Below, in pieces: positions 33,483 through 47,300 of a stretch of 64,000 nucleotides of DNA. The translations under genes and the position numbers were made by a program. Source of the DNA: Leptasterias polaris (taxonomy: Eukaryota; Echinodermata; Asteroidea; Forcipulatida; Asteriidae); assembly GCA_037783415.1 (NCBI GenBank), contig JAZGTN010000042.1, forward strand, positions 2,968,001 to 3,032,000. The letters are read 5' to 3'. Below the pieces are notes generated by a model, which saw only the letters and a program-made list of their open reading frames with translations, ran no database searches and was not told the origin of the DNA. Position 1 is the first letter of the stretch. Every line of letters starts with the position of its first letter.

Positions 33483-36400
33483 GAAAATGATAAGTGGTAT
33501 TTAAACAATTAGCATTTTAACCTTGTAATGAATGATTCAGTACATGTTAGCATTGAGAATGAAGGACACATTATTTCTTTTTAACTTTTCATTGTTGGTA
33601 AATATAATGTCTTCATCAAAAGAAATGCATGGGAGATTTTTACCATCAGCAGTAAGCTGCTGTGTTTCTGTTATGAATTGTCGTTTCTCTGCGAGAGTAA
33701 TTGGCTTGTGTCAAGAGCAAATTGTATGAATAGAGCAATATTTTGTAAAAAAAGAAGCTTTTTTCATTGTCAAAAAATGTTTGAATGATGATGATGGCAT
33801 ACAAGAATAAGTTTGTGTGTCAAATGTAAAACAAACTTGAGGGGTGTTTTTTCAATGGCAGGTTTTCCTTTCCCCCTAATTGATCACATCTTTAAACTTA
33901 TGTGCCATGCACATAGCCTGCAGTAATAACTCCTGCACAGTGTGTGATATTCCACCAACCACAGAGAATCTGAAATACAATTTAAGTTGATGTCCAAGGT
34001 GTATTTCATTAGATTCAAAAGTCTACAAACAAGTTTGACATTAACAATTTATCTCTTTGTAAAATTGTAAACGAGTTAATATTTAAGGAAATTAGATGCT
34101 CTGTGGCAGATGCAGTGAAAAATAATATTGACAATTTCAAATTATCTGAAAATGAGAAAGTCAGGCTTAATGTCTTAATACTGACATTCTTATTGAGAAG
34201 AAACTTAATTGTCAAGAACCAGGTTAAATATTGAATGTTACTAACATAAATATAATAAACTTATTTATCAACTACCAGCATTAAACTTTATTCTTAAACC
34301 ACCCAAATAGGTGCACACATGTTGGAGTGACCAAGAGTCTGATGAATGACTTGCTTTGCATTTGCATTACGCCCAATGTAAAATTATGCCAATTAATTTA
34401 ATTAAGTGGGGGTACAGTTAAATTTCTTGAGTTATTTCTACTCACTGATGAATAAAGCCAAACAGATAAGCAAAGGTTAAATCTTTTACCAGGTTTATAC
34501 ACAAACATGGCCTCAGAAACTTTCAACATGTAAGGAACTTTAGTTTGTTGTAACTCAATTTACAGAGTATGGTATACAATAAATTCATTAAAAAAAATTT
34601 TTTTTAAGCCTATGAAAAAAAGAAACTGAACACAAGCATACAGTTGTACATAGAATTTTACATTAAGAATGGAAAGCTTTGTAAATAGAAGTAATAAATT
34701 GTTATTTAATAGCATATTTTGTGTTCTTTGGGGAACAATAGTCTGATAGGTAAACACTGCCTTTATGGTTGTCATTATAAATACAACATTGTGCCTCATC
34801 TTTTTTACACAGACATAGCACACATTAGCATAAGAAGTAACTATAACTAGTTAACTTGTAGGTACAACCATGTGTAAATCTCTTTTGGTAACAGTCGGTT
34901 TGGTTTCAGGGTTTCAAACAGTATACTCTGCTTATCTTCAGACCAAACCAGCTCTACACCATGCAAAGCTTAAAACATTGCAGTTTGGCATGTTTGAGTG
35001 TTTCTGAATTTTTTTAAATTGCATATATGTACATGTACATGTAGTTTCAGGTAAAGGTAAGTCTTAAAGCACAAACCATTTTTTCACAGAGCAAGATCTT
35101 TATGGCTAGAATTTTTGCTTAAATATTATCACAAGTTGGAAGTAAAAAGAATTGTTCTGGGTTTGTGAAAAAATTAAAATAAGAGCAGATATTCCCGAAC
35201 AAAAATGAACGGAATCATTTTTATTTTAGGTATTACATTCACATTGGTTATATAAAAACAAGCTTGTAGGTATGTGGAGTTTTCAGGTTATCCATTATTA
35301 AAATGGAGCACAGCATTTAGCTTTAAATACGACAGGGTACACAAATATTATGGGAAAGTAGTACTGGACAACAAACTTTCAAGAAAGATTATTAAAATTA
35401 TCAAACCTTTGTTTGTGGGGGAGAGGATCAAGGCAAATTGTCACAACATACAATTTATCCTAAAATAAATTTTGATCAAAAGAGAAATGTCTGGTTTGTC
35501 AAAACATTCGTTTGGAGACTTACCACCTCTTGGGATGAAGCTAGCTAGTTAGCTGATGTTTGACATTTGCTGTCACCCGTTACAAGAAACAACAATTATT
35601 TTAATTTTTATGATATGTATTTTGCTGTTTCCTATAGATGTTTGCCTCCACAGCATTTGTAAGGAAGAATTTGTTTTTGATATTGCTTTAAATAGCTTAT
35701 CACATAAATGTATAAATACATGTGATTTTAACAAAGTGCTCCATGTTAGTTAACAATCATGATATAAACCATTTCTAACCACGGACACGTTTCTATCAGG
35801 TCTATGTAAAGAGTTCACTCCTTTTTTATTGAAGAACAATTTGTCAAAGCTAATAATTAACAAATAGAAGTAATTGCATATGCATATTCATAAAACATTT
35901 TATTTAAGATCAAAACAATATCCATGTAAAAATCAACTGCAATTGTGTGCAAAAACTTATTCAGCTTTTAAGAATTACACTTGTATTGAGTTAGTGTAAA
36001 TACATGTATCCCTAAAGAGTGTAAACATCAGTATTTGAGCTAACAGAGGATTGTTTATGTAAATAAATGGGTGCCAGCTGTTTGATTTCAATAAGGTGTT
36101 GGTAATTAATGCCCCACCGTTTACCCATTCCTTGTATGCAATCAAAGACCTTAGTACTTGAAATGACTGTAAGTACATCAAGAAAAACATTTATTCTAGA
36201 GTTCTACATGAGATAAACAAGCAGTGGGTTACAAACAAATTACAACTAGAAAACTCTCCAAATTCAATGTTCAAAAACTATTGAGCTTCTAATACAAGTT
36301 CACACTTGGAATCTTGACTAATGGGATCCTGAGGTACAGACCACATTGTCATTTAGAATTTAATACAAATTCTTCAAGTCACAACAAAATTTACAAAATA

Positions 36401-36559
36401 TACTCTGGTCATATGCAAAAATAATAATGTACATTTTTCTTTGTACACGTATAATGACAGAGAAATAAATAGGACAATGGCTCCCAAAACACAAATTTGT
36501 AAACTATTATCATTGGTACAAACAAGGCGATAATCACTCTTTTTTGTTACAATATTACA
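33483..36559. other. Intergenic region between convergent genes; nothing recognised
   Basis: AT-rich with many short open frames but no supported exon or element. It should contain the 3'UTR end of the + strand gene and perhaps distal TMEM43 3'UTR. Confidence 0.45.
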
Positions 36560-36739
36560 GAGCTGCCAACATTTGCATCTTGAAATCGGAGAGATTTTGT
36601 GAAATACTTAGAATTACATTCATCATCACAGGGAAAAGTGTCCAGAATCATGGAGATCCACAAAAGTGTTCATTGGAACTTGGAAAGATTGGTTTATTGT
36701 CAGGGAACTTTGTCCAGACTCGGGGAGAGTTGGCAGCTC
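36560..36739. mobile_element. Small TIR element, ~180 bp
   Basis: The ends gagctgccaac and gttggcagctc are perfect 11-bp inverted repeats. The interior is diverged. Confidence 0.65.
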
Positions 36740-37532
36740 GTCTTAATAATGGACCAGGTGCAATTACTGCTAGAATGTTGTATGCCATAAGGTTGGTTTT
36801 TCCTTAGAAGACGCCTTTTACAAATCAAACTAAATGACTGCACATGTCTCACATATCTTCAAACTTACAAAAACCTTTTGGGAACCTTGGATTTGAGTAT
36901 TTGTGTGAAAGAAACAAATTCATGCTCTTAAAATAGGTCCAATGTTTGAACACATGTGCAATGTATGTTTCCTAAAAAGAATGATTATCTTTGAGAAAAT
37001 CCCACAAGAAATTGTTTGATAAAAATACTTTAAAAAAAATACTTGGATATGAAACATAAATTACACTCCTTTCTAAAGTTAGACTTTTATTCTTGTACAA
37101 GTGTTCACTGTAATGAATAAATAAAGATACATTTTATAATGCTGGGCTGGAAACCTCAAAAGGAGATACCAGTTCAGCTCAGTAGTTACATTTGCAAAGA
37201 AGCCCTAAAACCAAAATAATAACTATAACATTACAAACGAGATCAAGTCAAAGAAGGCAAAAACCCCAACAACAATAAATGTAATTTTTATCCTACTGTA
37301 TGTTTGGGGGCATCACAAACAACCACACTGCACCTAGTGACAGATATGCTCAAATATCTTACACTTAATTGTCCGTGCTTTCAAGTTTTAAAGTTTCACA
37401 ACCAATCGTTTATAAACAGAATGTGTCCAAAATGTATGTGTTAATGTGTTAATTTACAAATCATCTGTCCCGACTGACTTCATAAGACTTTGTAAAAATA
37501 TCAACCCATTATCAAAATTACATTAACTTAGT

Positions 37533-37725
37533 TTCGGATCTACTATCTACTTAGATTCAGATCTACTTAGTTTCAGATCTACTTAGATTTATATCTACTT
37601 AGATTCAGATCTACTTAGATTCAGATCTACTTAGATTCAGATCTACTTAGATTAAGATCCACTTAGTTTCAGATCTATTTAGACTCGGATCTACTTAGTT
37701 TCAGATACACATGTATCTACTTATT
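37533..37725. repeat. 16-bp minisatellite (agatctacttagattc)
   Basis: Around eleven copies of a 16-bp unit containing the BglII-type palindrome agatct, with a/t and t/g variants. It lies downstream of the TMEM43 stop, probably in its 3'UTR or flank. Confidence 0.92.
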
Positions 37726-38125
37726 TTTTAGATATCTACCATAGAACTACAAGTATCAACAGGGCCAAGCTTGAAGTAATGCTTACTATTGCATGTTCAT
37801 TTCCCATTTTACATGGATACAAGTCAACAAACTGCAGTCATGAACTACAAAGAAAAATGGCGCATAATTTTGGCCAGCTAATATAAGTGTAAGAACACTA
37901 TTCAAAGATATACTTGGCATGTCTAAAAGTACCACAAAGGCTGCAGAAAAAAGGTCTGCGTAACTTGCACAGGCAATTTTCTCTGTCAACACATTTGTTT
38001 AGATGATCAGGATGACACAACTCCATGTCATAATGTTATACATGCTGATACAGGTCCCAGATAAGTGATTTATTCAAATTCAGGGCTCACAGAAAGTAGA
38101 AACAAATATCAACACCCCAAATATG

Positions 38126-38337
38126 TTAAACCTTTGATTCTTGTTTGATTTTATTTGCTCTTATATAAGACAGTAGCGGCAGTACCGAGGCAAGAGCAAT
38201 GAATGTCAGTGATACGATAGGTCGATACCATAGCCATCCTGCAGAAATCGTTATCACAGATAGTGAGATAGATGCACATAAATTGAAAGCTGATAGACCA
38301 ATGCTTACCATGGTGCCAAGTATCGGGAACCAGTCAA
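38126..38337 (-). CDS. TMEM43: TMEM43 last coding exon
   Basis: Acceptor (minus) cttttttgacag. It completes a split Val codon, then 69 residues and stop. It contains two membrane segments (VSIGLSAFNLCASISLSVITI and IVSLTFIALASVLPLL) and a short basic tail. Confidence 0.95.
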
Positions 38338-41300
38338 CTGTCAAAAAAGCAATACATACATTAATTAACATAAAAAGAAACTAGACATAATTGCATTTGT
38401 GCACAAATGCAGAGCTGTTTCGCTAATAATATTTTCAAATTACTCATTTGAATACGAAACCCTTATAGTGTGTACATAATCAAGTTACATGTAATATTAC
38501 AATAACTAATGCCTTGTTATTCGAATGTCTTGTCTATATATCTTGAAAAACTGTACCTTTAAGGTAAGATAACCTGACAAATGATGACGTCATGATGACG
38601 TCAATTTGTTTTCGAAGAATTGATGATGTATCAAGCCCGTTTAAAAAAGAATTTTGATTTTAGCATGTTCCGTTAGTAATTTATGACTTAAATGGGCAAA
38701 AAATGAAAAAGTCATAAAAAATCTTGTGATGACGTCATCATGACGTAATTACAAGTTTACCAGGAACTTGCCATTATCTAACTACTTGCCAAGTTTCAAT
38801 GTAATCAGACCTTTACTTTTGGAGATATACGACTTCAAAAAGTGCACCTTTAATGTCACGTCACGTGACCCCTGATGACGTAATCAATCTAAAACTTCAT
38901 ACATATGTTAGCTGCCTGACGTTTATCATGTGTATCAATTTTGAAGCGATTACAAAAAACTTCGCCACACACATCTTCTCAAAGTGCATTTTGAACAGTT
39001 TTCCAACTGCCACTAGAGGGCGCTCTTTAATATTATTACGTCATTGGTATTTTATTTTGAAAGTACATCTTAGCCGCACACTAACATCGTTAAAAGCAAC
39101 TTCATAACTTTTGTCACTTTTGAATTACGAGACCACTTCCGGTTTAGTAGAGGTCACGTGAGGTCACGCACACTGAATAAAATGAAGCCCTAATTAATCC
39201 CTACCCAATCCTGCAAACAGAATCTTACGGTCTCTTGTGGCTGATTTGATACGCATTTTCAAATATTTAAATTATAAACCTTTAAGATGACGTCACGTGA
39301 CAGGTGATGACGTCATCATGACATTGTTTTAGGATCATTATTGCACCAATGCCTTTCATCACTGAAAGTTTTATTGCAATTGCTCTTTAGGAACTATGCA
39401 AAAGGCCGCTTAGAACGAATTGTGCGTTATTTCAATGACTTCCGGTCTGAAACATTAAAATAAAATAAACTAGACTTATTTGCATTTGTGAACAAATGCA
39501 GAGCTGTTTCGCTAATAATATTTTCAAATTACTCAAGTGAATATGAAAGGTTGTAGTGTGTACATAATCAAGTTAATATTACAATATTTTATGCCTTGTG
39601 AGATCGAATTCATTGTCTATATATCTTGTAAAACTGTACCTTTAAGGTAATATAACCTGACAAATGATGACGTCATGATGACGTCAATTATTTTTCGAAG
39701 AAGTTATGACGTATCAAGCCTGTTTAAAAAAGAATTTGGATTAAATCATGTTCCGTTAGTAATTTCTGACTTAAAGGGGAAAAAATGAAAAAATCATAAC
39801 AAATCGTGTGATGACGTCATCATGACGTCATTACAAGTTTGAGAGGAACGTGCCATTATCTAACGACTTGCCAAGTTTCAACGTGATCAGACCTATACTT
39901 TTGGAGATATACGACTTCAAAAAGTGCACCTTTAATGTCACGTCACGTGACCCCTGATGACGTCATCAATCTAAAACTTCATACATATGTTGGCTGCCTG
40001 ACGGTCATCATGTGTATCAATTTTGAAGCGATTACAACAAACTTCGCAACACACATCTTCTCAAAGTGCATTTTGAACAGTTTTCCAACTGCCGCTAGAG
40101 GGCGCTCTTGTGTATCGTGACGTCATCGGTATTTTTTTTTAACTGCACACTATTGCCGGACACTAACATCGTTGAAAGCATTTTCATAACATTTAGCACT
40201 TTTGAATTACGAAGGCACTTCCGGTTTCGACCGGAAGTAGAGGTCGCGTGAGGTCACGCACACTGAATAAAATGAAGACCTAATTTATCCCTACCCAATC
40301 CCGCAAACAGAAACCTACGGTCTCTTGTGGCTGATTTGATACAGATTTTCAAATATTTAAAATAGAAACCTTTAAGATGACGTCACGTGATAGGTGATGA
40401 CGTCATCATGACGAATTTGTTTTAGGACCTTCCTTGCACCAATGCCTTTCATCACTGAAAGTTTAATTGCAATTGCTCTTTAGGAACTATACAAAAGGCC
40501 GCTTAGAACGAATTGTGCGTTATTTCAATGACTTCCGGAAGTCTGAAACAGACAAATTAAAAAAACTAGAGCTCAATTGCATTTGTGAACAAATGCAAAG
40601 CTGTTTCGCTAATAATATTTTCAAATTACTCAAGCGAATATGAAAGTTTGTTGTGTGTACATAATCAAGTTAATAAAGACAATATTGAATGCCTTGTGAG
40701 ATGCAATTCATTGTCTATATATCTTGTAAAACTGTACCTTTAATTTAATATAACATGGCGAATGATGACGTCATGATGACGTCAATTATTTTTCGAAGAA
40801 GTTATGACGTATCAAGCCTGTTCAAAAAAGAATTTGGATTAAATCATGTTCCGTTAGCAATTTCTGACTTAAAGGGGCAAAAAATGAAAAAATCATAACA
40901 AATCGTGTGATGAGGTCATCATGACGTCATTACAAGTTTAACATGAACTTGCCATTATCTAACGACTTGCCAAGTTTCAACGTGATCAGACTTACACTTT
41001 TGGAGATATACGTCTTCAAAAAGTGCACTTTTAATGTCACGTCACGTGACCCCTGATGACGTAATCAATCTAAAACTTCACACATATGTTGGCTGCCTGA
41101 CGTTCATCATGTGTATCAATTTTGAAGCGATTACAACAAACTTCGCAAGACACATCTTCTCAAAGTGCATTTTGGACAGTTTTCCAACTGCCGCTAGAGG
41201 GCGCTCTTGTGTATCGTGACGTCATCGGTATTTTTTTTTTAACTGCACACCCTTGCCGGACACTAACATCGTTGAAAGCATTTTCATAACATTTAGCACT

Positions 41301-44300
41301 TTTGAATTACGAAGGCACTTCCGGTTTCGACCGGAAGTAGAGGTCGCGTGAGGTCACGCACACTGAATAAAATGAAGACCTAATTTATCCCTACCCAATC
41401 CCACAAACAGAAATCTACGGTCTCTTGTGGCTGATTTAATATAGATTTTCAAATAGTTAAAATAGAAACCTTTAAGATGACGTCACGTGACAGGTGATGA
41501 CGTCATCATGACGAATTTCTTTTAGGACCTTCCTTGCACCAATGCCTTTCATCACTGAAAGTTTCATTGCAATTGCTTATCGGGAACTATGAAAAAAGGT
41601 GCTTGGAACGAATTGTGCGTTATTTCAATGACTTCCGGAAGTCTGAAAAATAAAAATAAAAACTAACACAAAAACAATAGCTGTTTCGCTGCGCTTGCTG
41701 CGAAACAGCTAACAACAAAAACAAAAACTAACACAAAAACAAGAGCTGTTTCGCTGCGCTTCGCTACGAAACAGCTAATAAATAAAAACTAGAGCTCAAT
41801 TGCATTTGTGAACAAATGCAAAGCTGTTTCGCTAATAATATTTTCAAATTACTCAAGTGAATATGAAAGTTTGTTGTGTGTACATAATCAAGTTAATAAA
41901 TACAATATTGAATGCCTTGTGAGATCCAATTCATTGTCTATATATCTTGTAAAACTGTACCTTTAATTTAACATAACATGGCGAATGATGACGTCATGAT
42001 GACGTCAATTATTTGTCGAATCAGTTATGACATATCAAGCCTGTTTAAAAAATAATTTGGATTAAAGCATGTTCCGTTAGTAATTTCTGACTTAAAGGGG
42101 CAAAAAATGAAAAAATCATAACAAATCGTGTGATGACGTCATCATGACGTCATTGCAGGTTTGACAGGAACTTGCCATTATCTAACGACTTGCCAAGTGT
42201 CAACGTAATCAGACCTATACTTTTGGAGATATACGACTTCAAAAGGTGCACCTTTAATGTCACGTAACGTGATCCCTGATGACGTAATCAATCTAAAACT
42301 TCATACATATGTTGGCTGCCTGACGTTCATCATGTGTACCAATTTTGAAGCGATTACAACAAACTTCGCAACACACATCTTCTCAAAGTGCATTTTGGAC
42401 AGTTTTCCAACTGCCGCTAGAGGGCGCTCTTGTGTATCGTGACGTCATCGGTATTTTTTTAAAACTGCACACCCTTGCCGGACACTAACATCGTTGAAAG
42501 CATTTTCATAACATTTAGCACTTTTGAATTACAAGGCACTTCCGGTTTCGACCGGAAATAGAGGTCATATGAGGTCAAATGATGACGTCATGATGACGGC
42601 AATTTTTTTTCGAAGCAGTTATGACGTATCAAGCCTGTTTAAAAAAGAATTTGGATTAAATCATGTTCCGTTAGCAATTTCTGACTTAAAGGGGAAAAAA
42701 TGAAAAAATCATAACAAATCGTGTGATGACGTCATCATGACGTCATTACAAGTTTGACAGGAACTTGCCATTATCTAACGACTTGCCAAGTTTCAACGTG
42801 ATCAGACCTATACTTTTGGAGATATACGACTTCAAAAAGTGCACCTTTAATGTCACGTCACGTGACCCCTGATGACGTCATCAATCTAAAACTTCATACA
42901 TATGTTGGCTGCCCGACGGTCATCATGTGTATCAATTTTGAAGCGATTACACAAAACTTCGCAACACACATCTTCTCAAAGTGCATTTTGAACAGTTTTC
43001 CAACTGCCGCTAGAGGGCGCTCTTGTGTATCGTGACGTCATCGGTATTTTTTTTTAACTGCACACTATTGCCGGAGACTAACATCGTTGAAAGCATTTTC
43101 ATAACATTTAGCACTTTTGAATTACGAAGGCACTTCCGGTTTCGACCGGAAGTAGAGGTCGCGTGAGGTCACGCACACTGAATAAAATGAAGACCTAATT
43201 TATCCCTACCCAATCCCGCAAACAGAAACCTACGGTCTCTTGTGGCTGATTTGATACAGATTTTCAAATATTTAAAATAGAAACCTTTAAGATGACGTCA
43301 CGTGATAGGTGATGACGTCATCATGACGAATTTGTTTTAGGACCTTCCTTGCACCAATGCCTTTCATCACTGAAAGTTTCATTGCAATTGCTCTTTAGGA
43401 ACTATACAAAAGGCCGCTTAGAACGAATTGTGCGTTATTTCAATGACTTCCGGAAGTCTGAAACAGACAAATTAAAAAAATAAAAATAAAAACTAACTCA
43501 AAAACAATAGCTGTTTCGCTGCGCTTGCTGCGAAACAGCTAACAAAAACTCTAACAAAAACAATAGCTGTTTCGCTGCGCTTGCTGCGAAACAGCTAAAA
43601 ATAAAAACTCTTAGTAAAACAAGAGCTGTTTCGCTGCGCTTCGCTGCGCTTCGCTGCGAAACAGCTAAAAAAAAGAAGAAGAAAACTTTAACAAAAACAA
43701 GAGCTGTTTCGCTGCAAAGCGAAACAGCTAACAAACTAGACATATTTGCATTTGTGAACAAATGCAGAGCTGTTTCGCTAATAATATTTTCAAGTTACTC
43801 AGGTGAATATGAAAGTCTTTTTGTATTCAAAGCAGTTATGATGTATCAAGCCTGTTTAAAAAAGAATTTTGATTATAGCATGTTCCGTTAGCAATTTCTG
43901 ACTTAAAGGGGCAAAAAATGAAAAAATCATAACAAATCGTGTGATGATGTCATCATGACGTCATTACAAGTTTAACAGGAACTCACCATTATCTAACGAC
44001 TTGCCAAGTTTCAACGTGATCAGACCTACACTTTTGGAGATATACGACTTCAAAAAGTGCACCTTTAATGTCACGTCACGTGACCCCTGATGACGTAATC
44101 AATCTAAAACTTCATACATATGTTAGCTGCCTGACGTTTATCATGTGTATCAATTTTGAAGCGATTACAAAAAACTTCGCAACACATATCTTCTCAAAGT
44201 GCATTTTGAACAGTTTCCCAACTGCCGCTAGAGGGCGCTCTTGTGTATCGTGACGTCATCGGTATTTTTTTTAAACTGCACTCTCTTGCCGGACACTAAC

Positions 44301-47300
44301 ATCGTTGAAAGCATTTTCATAACATTTAGCACTTTTGAATTACGAGGGCACTTCCGGTTTCGACCGGAAGGAGAGGTCACGTGACTGGTCACGCACACTG
44401 AATAAAATGAAGCCCTAGTTCATCCCTACCCAATCCCGCAAACAGAAACCTACGGTCTCTTGTGGCTGACTTGATACACATTTTCAAATATTTAAAACAT
44501 AAAACTTTAAGGTGATGACGTCATCACGACGAATTTCTTTTAGGACCTTCCTTGCACCAATGCCTTTCATCACTGAAAGTTTCATCGCAATTGCTCCTTA
44601 GGAACTATGCAAAAGGCCGCTAAGAACGAATTGTGCGTTATTTCAATGACTTCCGGAAGTCTGAAACATACAAATAAAAAAAATAAAAATAAAAACAAAA
44701 ACTCTAACTTAGCTGTTTCGCTGCGCTTCGCTGCGAAACAGCTAAAAAACCAAAAACTCTTAGTAAAACAAGAGCTGTTTCGCTGTGCTTCGCTGCGAAA
44801 CAGCTAATAAACTACACTCATTATCAAGATGGGTATTTTAATACAATGCTCATGAACAGTACACATGTTATACATTAAATGACCAATGGACCACTGACCC
44901 AAAACATGTCTAACAGCCTTGATTGGGACAGTTTTATGATTTGTTTGGCAATTTTTTAATTCTTCAAGTTTTCCTCCTTTAAAGGCCCTATACACTATTG
45001 GTAAGATCGAAAAACACAAATGTTCACAGATTCACACATACAACTTACATGATTTAAAGTAAGTAATGGTAGAAAGGGTTCCTTAAAATATTTCTGCCTA
45101 AAATGCTATCGTTTCTGAGAAATGAGTAAAACAATAGTTTTTATCGCGCGCGATAATAAACTCGATGTTTGAAAAACAGAAAACACATAAGGTCTCTTTT
45201 CACTATTTTCTCGTGACCTCGATGACCAATTGAGCTCAAATTTTCACAGGTTTGTTATTTCATGTATGTGGTTGATTACACAAAACATGAACACTGTCTG
45301 ATTATTTTGTCAGCTCTGCCAATCCTGTATAATACCTTTAAAGGGACATATAAATTACAATCTGAAAAGTGAATGTTTCTGATGTTCTCTTGTAAAAGTG
45401 TTTGCGGTGCAGCAAAACATCCGAGCTACCTCAAAGCCTGTGGTCTTGTGATTTTGTTTATTGGATTTGAGCCTCGTGTACCATTAATGGCCACGTGAAA
45501 AAAAAATTGTTGAGCAAACTGTACTGCTTTGGACCATATTAAATCATGTACATAAGCATATTGTGAATTAACTTCTTGAAGTTTAATTGTTTTGAGTTCT
45601 GCATAATTTTCAGTTTGTTCTCAAAGGGGGCCACATATCTTAAGATTACGTACATAATTGATATCAAATTAAACAACTCACCTAACGTATATAGAATATT
45701 TGTCATGAAGTTCAATCCAATAAGCATCATAATCCACCCTCCAACTCTGAGAGTCCACGTCAGAGTACTACTTGCATGCAACTCATCTTCAATCATCTCC
45801 TTTAAAATATGACAATCACAAACATTTAGTCATAATTTATGACTCAACAAAGATAACAAGTGCTACATGTATGTAAATCTCACAAGATCACATTATACAC
45901 AAAAAATTCTTTCATTTTTGGCTGGGACAGAAAGGGTCAGTTTGAAAGAGATAAAGAAGTTTAAAGATCAACTTGAACAAAATTAACATTGATTTTCTTT
46001 TTTGATAGAAAGGTAAGTGAATGCATTTTGAGTGCATGAAATGATTTTAAGAAGTGATAAATAATTTATTTCAAGCATTTGCAACAATATTATTCAAGCT
46101 CACACAATAATACATTTCAAGCTCTCACAACAAGTTATTTCGAGCACACACAATAAAATATGTTGAGCGTTCCAAATGATTTCGAGTGCAAAAAGATTTT
46201 GTGAGCATTGAAAGTGACATTTAATTATTTCTGTTTTCATTTTGTTTGCCCCTCATCTATGTCCCTTAAGGTACTCTGTAGTTACAACCCTTGCTCTATG
46301 AACAACTTAACCCCTTCATTATAAACCATTCAAAGACCAATTTGACAACTTGAAATCCTTTAGAGTGTTAACAAAAAGGATTTCTCAGAAATTAAGAAAA
46401 ATAAACAACATCCGGACTCTTTTTTCTGTTTCTGGAATCCATGGCAACACATTTGCTAGGCATCATACACACGTTATTGAAAACAAACTTTGAAAAAATG
46501 GGAAAGATCCAAACAAGACAAATGGTTAAGTGCATGAGCCAAAGATAAACTGTTTTCACCAGTCCGTATTGTGATGTAATGGTTCTAAACATGTGAGTGC
46601 GCTGCCAATGGCGAAAACAATTGGGGGGGGGGGGGGGGGGGAGTTTTTCCGTTCAAATTTTAACAAAATTGCAGGGCAGAAAATCTCAAACGTATTACCA
46701 AATAGAATCTAAACACACAATAAACAGAAACAAGAAGTCAAGTTAGTTTTAGTGATTTTGTTCGGGTCAATCTGTAAGTTTCTATCCTGGCAATAAGATT
46801 ATTAAAGATGTCTGGCTCTCACCAAGTCAATCTTTTAGTTAAAGCATTTCCTACCTCAGAAGGTCATGTAAATCAAAGGAAAATACAACTGAGACAATTT
46901 TATAATAACCATGGTGAAATGACAAATATGTGGCCACAATAAAAAAATAATTATATCAATATTATTTACTTGTGCTGTTTTTTCTCCAAAGTGAACCAGT
47001 TCAAGAGACTCTCCTGCATCTGTTTTATACTTAGTCAGCTGATTCCCTGATTGCTTTGCTATAACGCTGACCTGAAAAAGACAACAAAAGTTCCAGATAC
47101 TTTGATGGTGGAAAAAAAACATACTTTTGTTATATTCCAAAGTTAGACTTGTTTTAAAGAAAAACATGGCAAGATGATTCCTTTTCAATATTGTCAAATT
47201 TTAAGCAAAGACACTTTAGTGGCTTTAGATACAATGTACAGTAGTGATAACTATAACGTTTTTGCACACTTGGATTTTGTGTGGAGTAGTAATTGGTTTA

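Larger units (their letters stand above)
38381..44808 (-). repeat. Tandem array of ~1.08-kb Helitron/Helentron-like units
   Basis: Units start (in + reading) at the CTAG words at 38381, 39470, 40566, 41789 and 43736. A sixth, internally joined unit starts at about 42570. Each begins with a hairpin (gcatttgtgaacaaatgc; at 38391 a perfect 20-bp palindrome) and the motif agctgtttcgct. Most, though not all, end with one or more modules agctgtttcgctgcg...gcgaaacagct. Read on the - strand, the hairpin is followed by 8 nt, CTAG and T. Ends with a hairpin plus subterminal inverted repeats are typical of Helitron/Helentron non-autonomous elements, which are known to form tandem arrays. There is no Rep/helicase ORF. 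The array fills most of the last TMEM43 intron. Confidence 0.75.
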
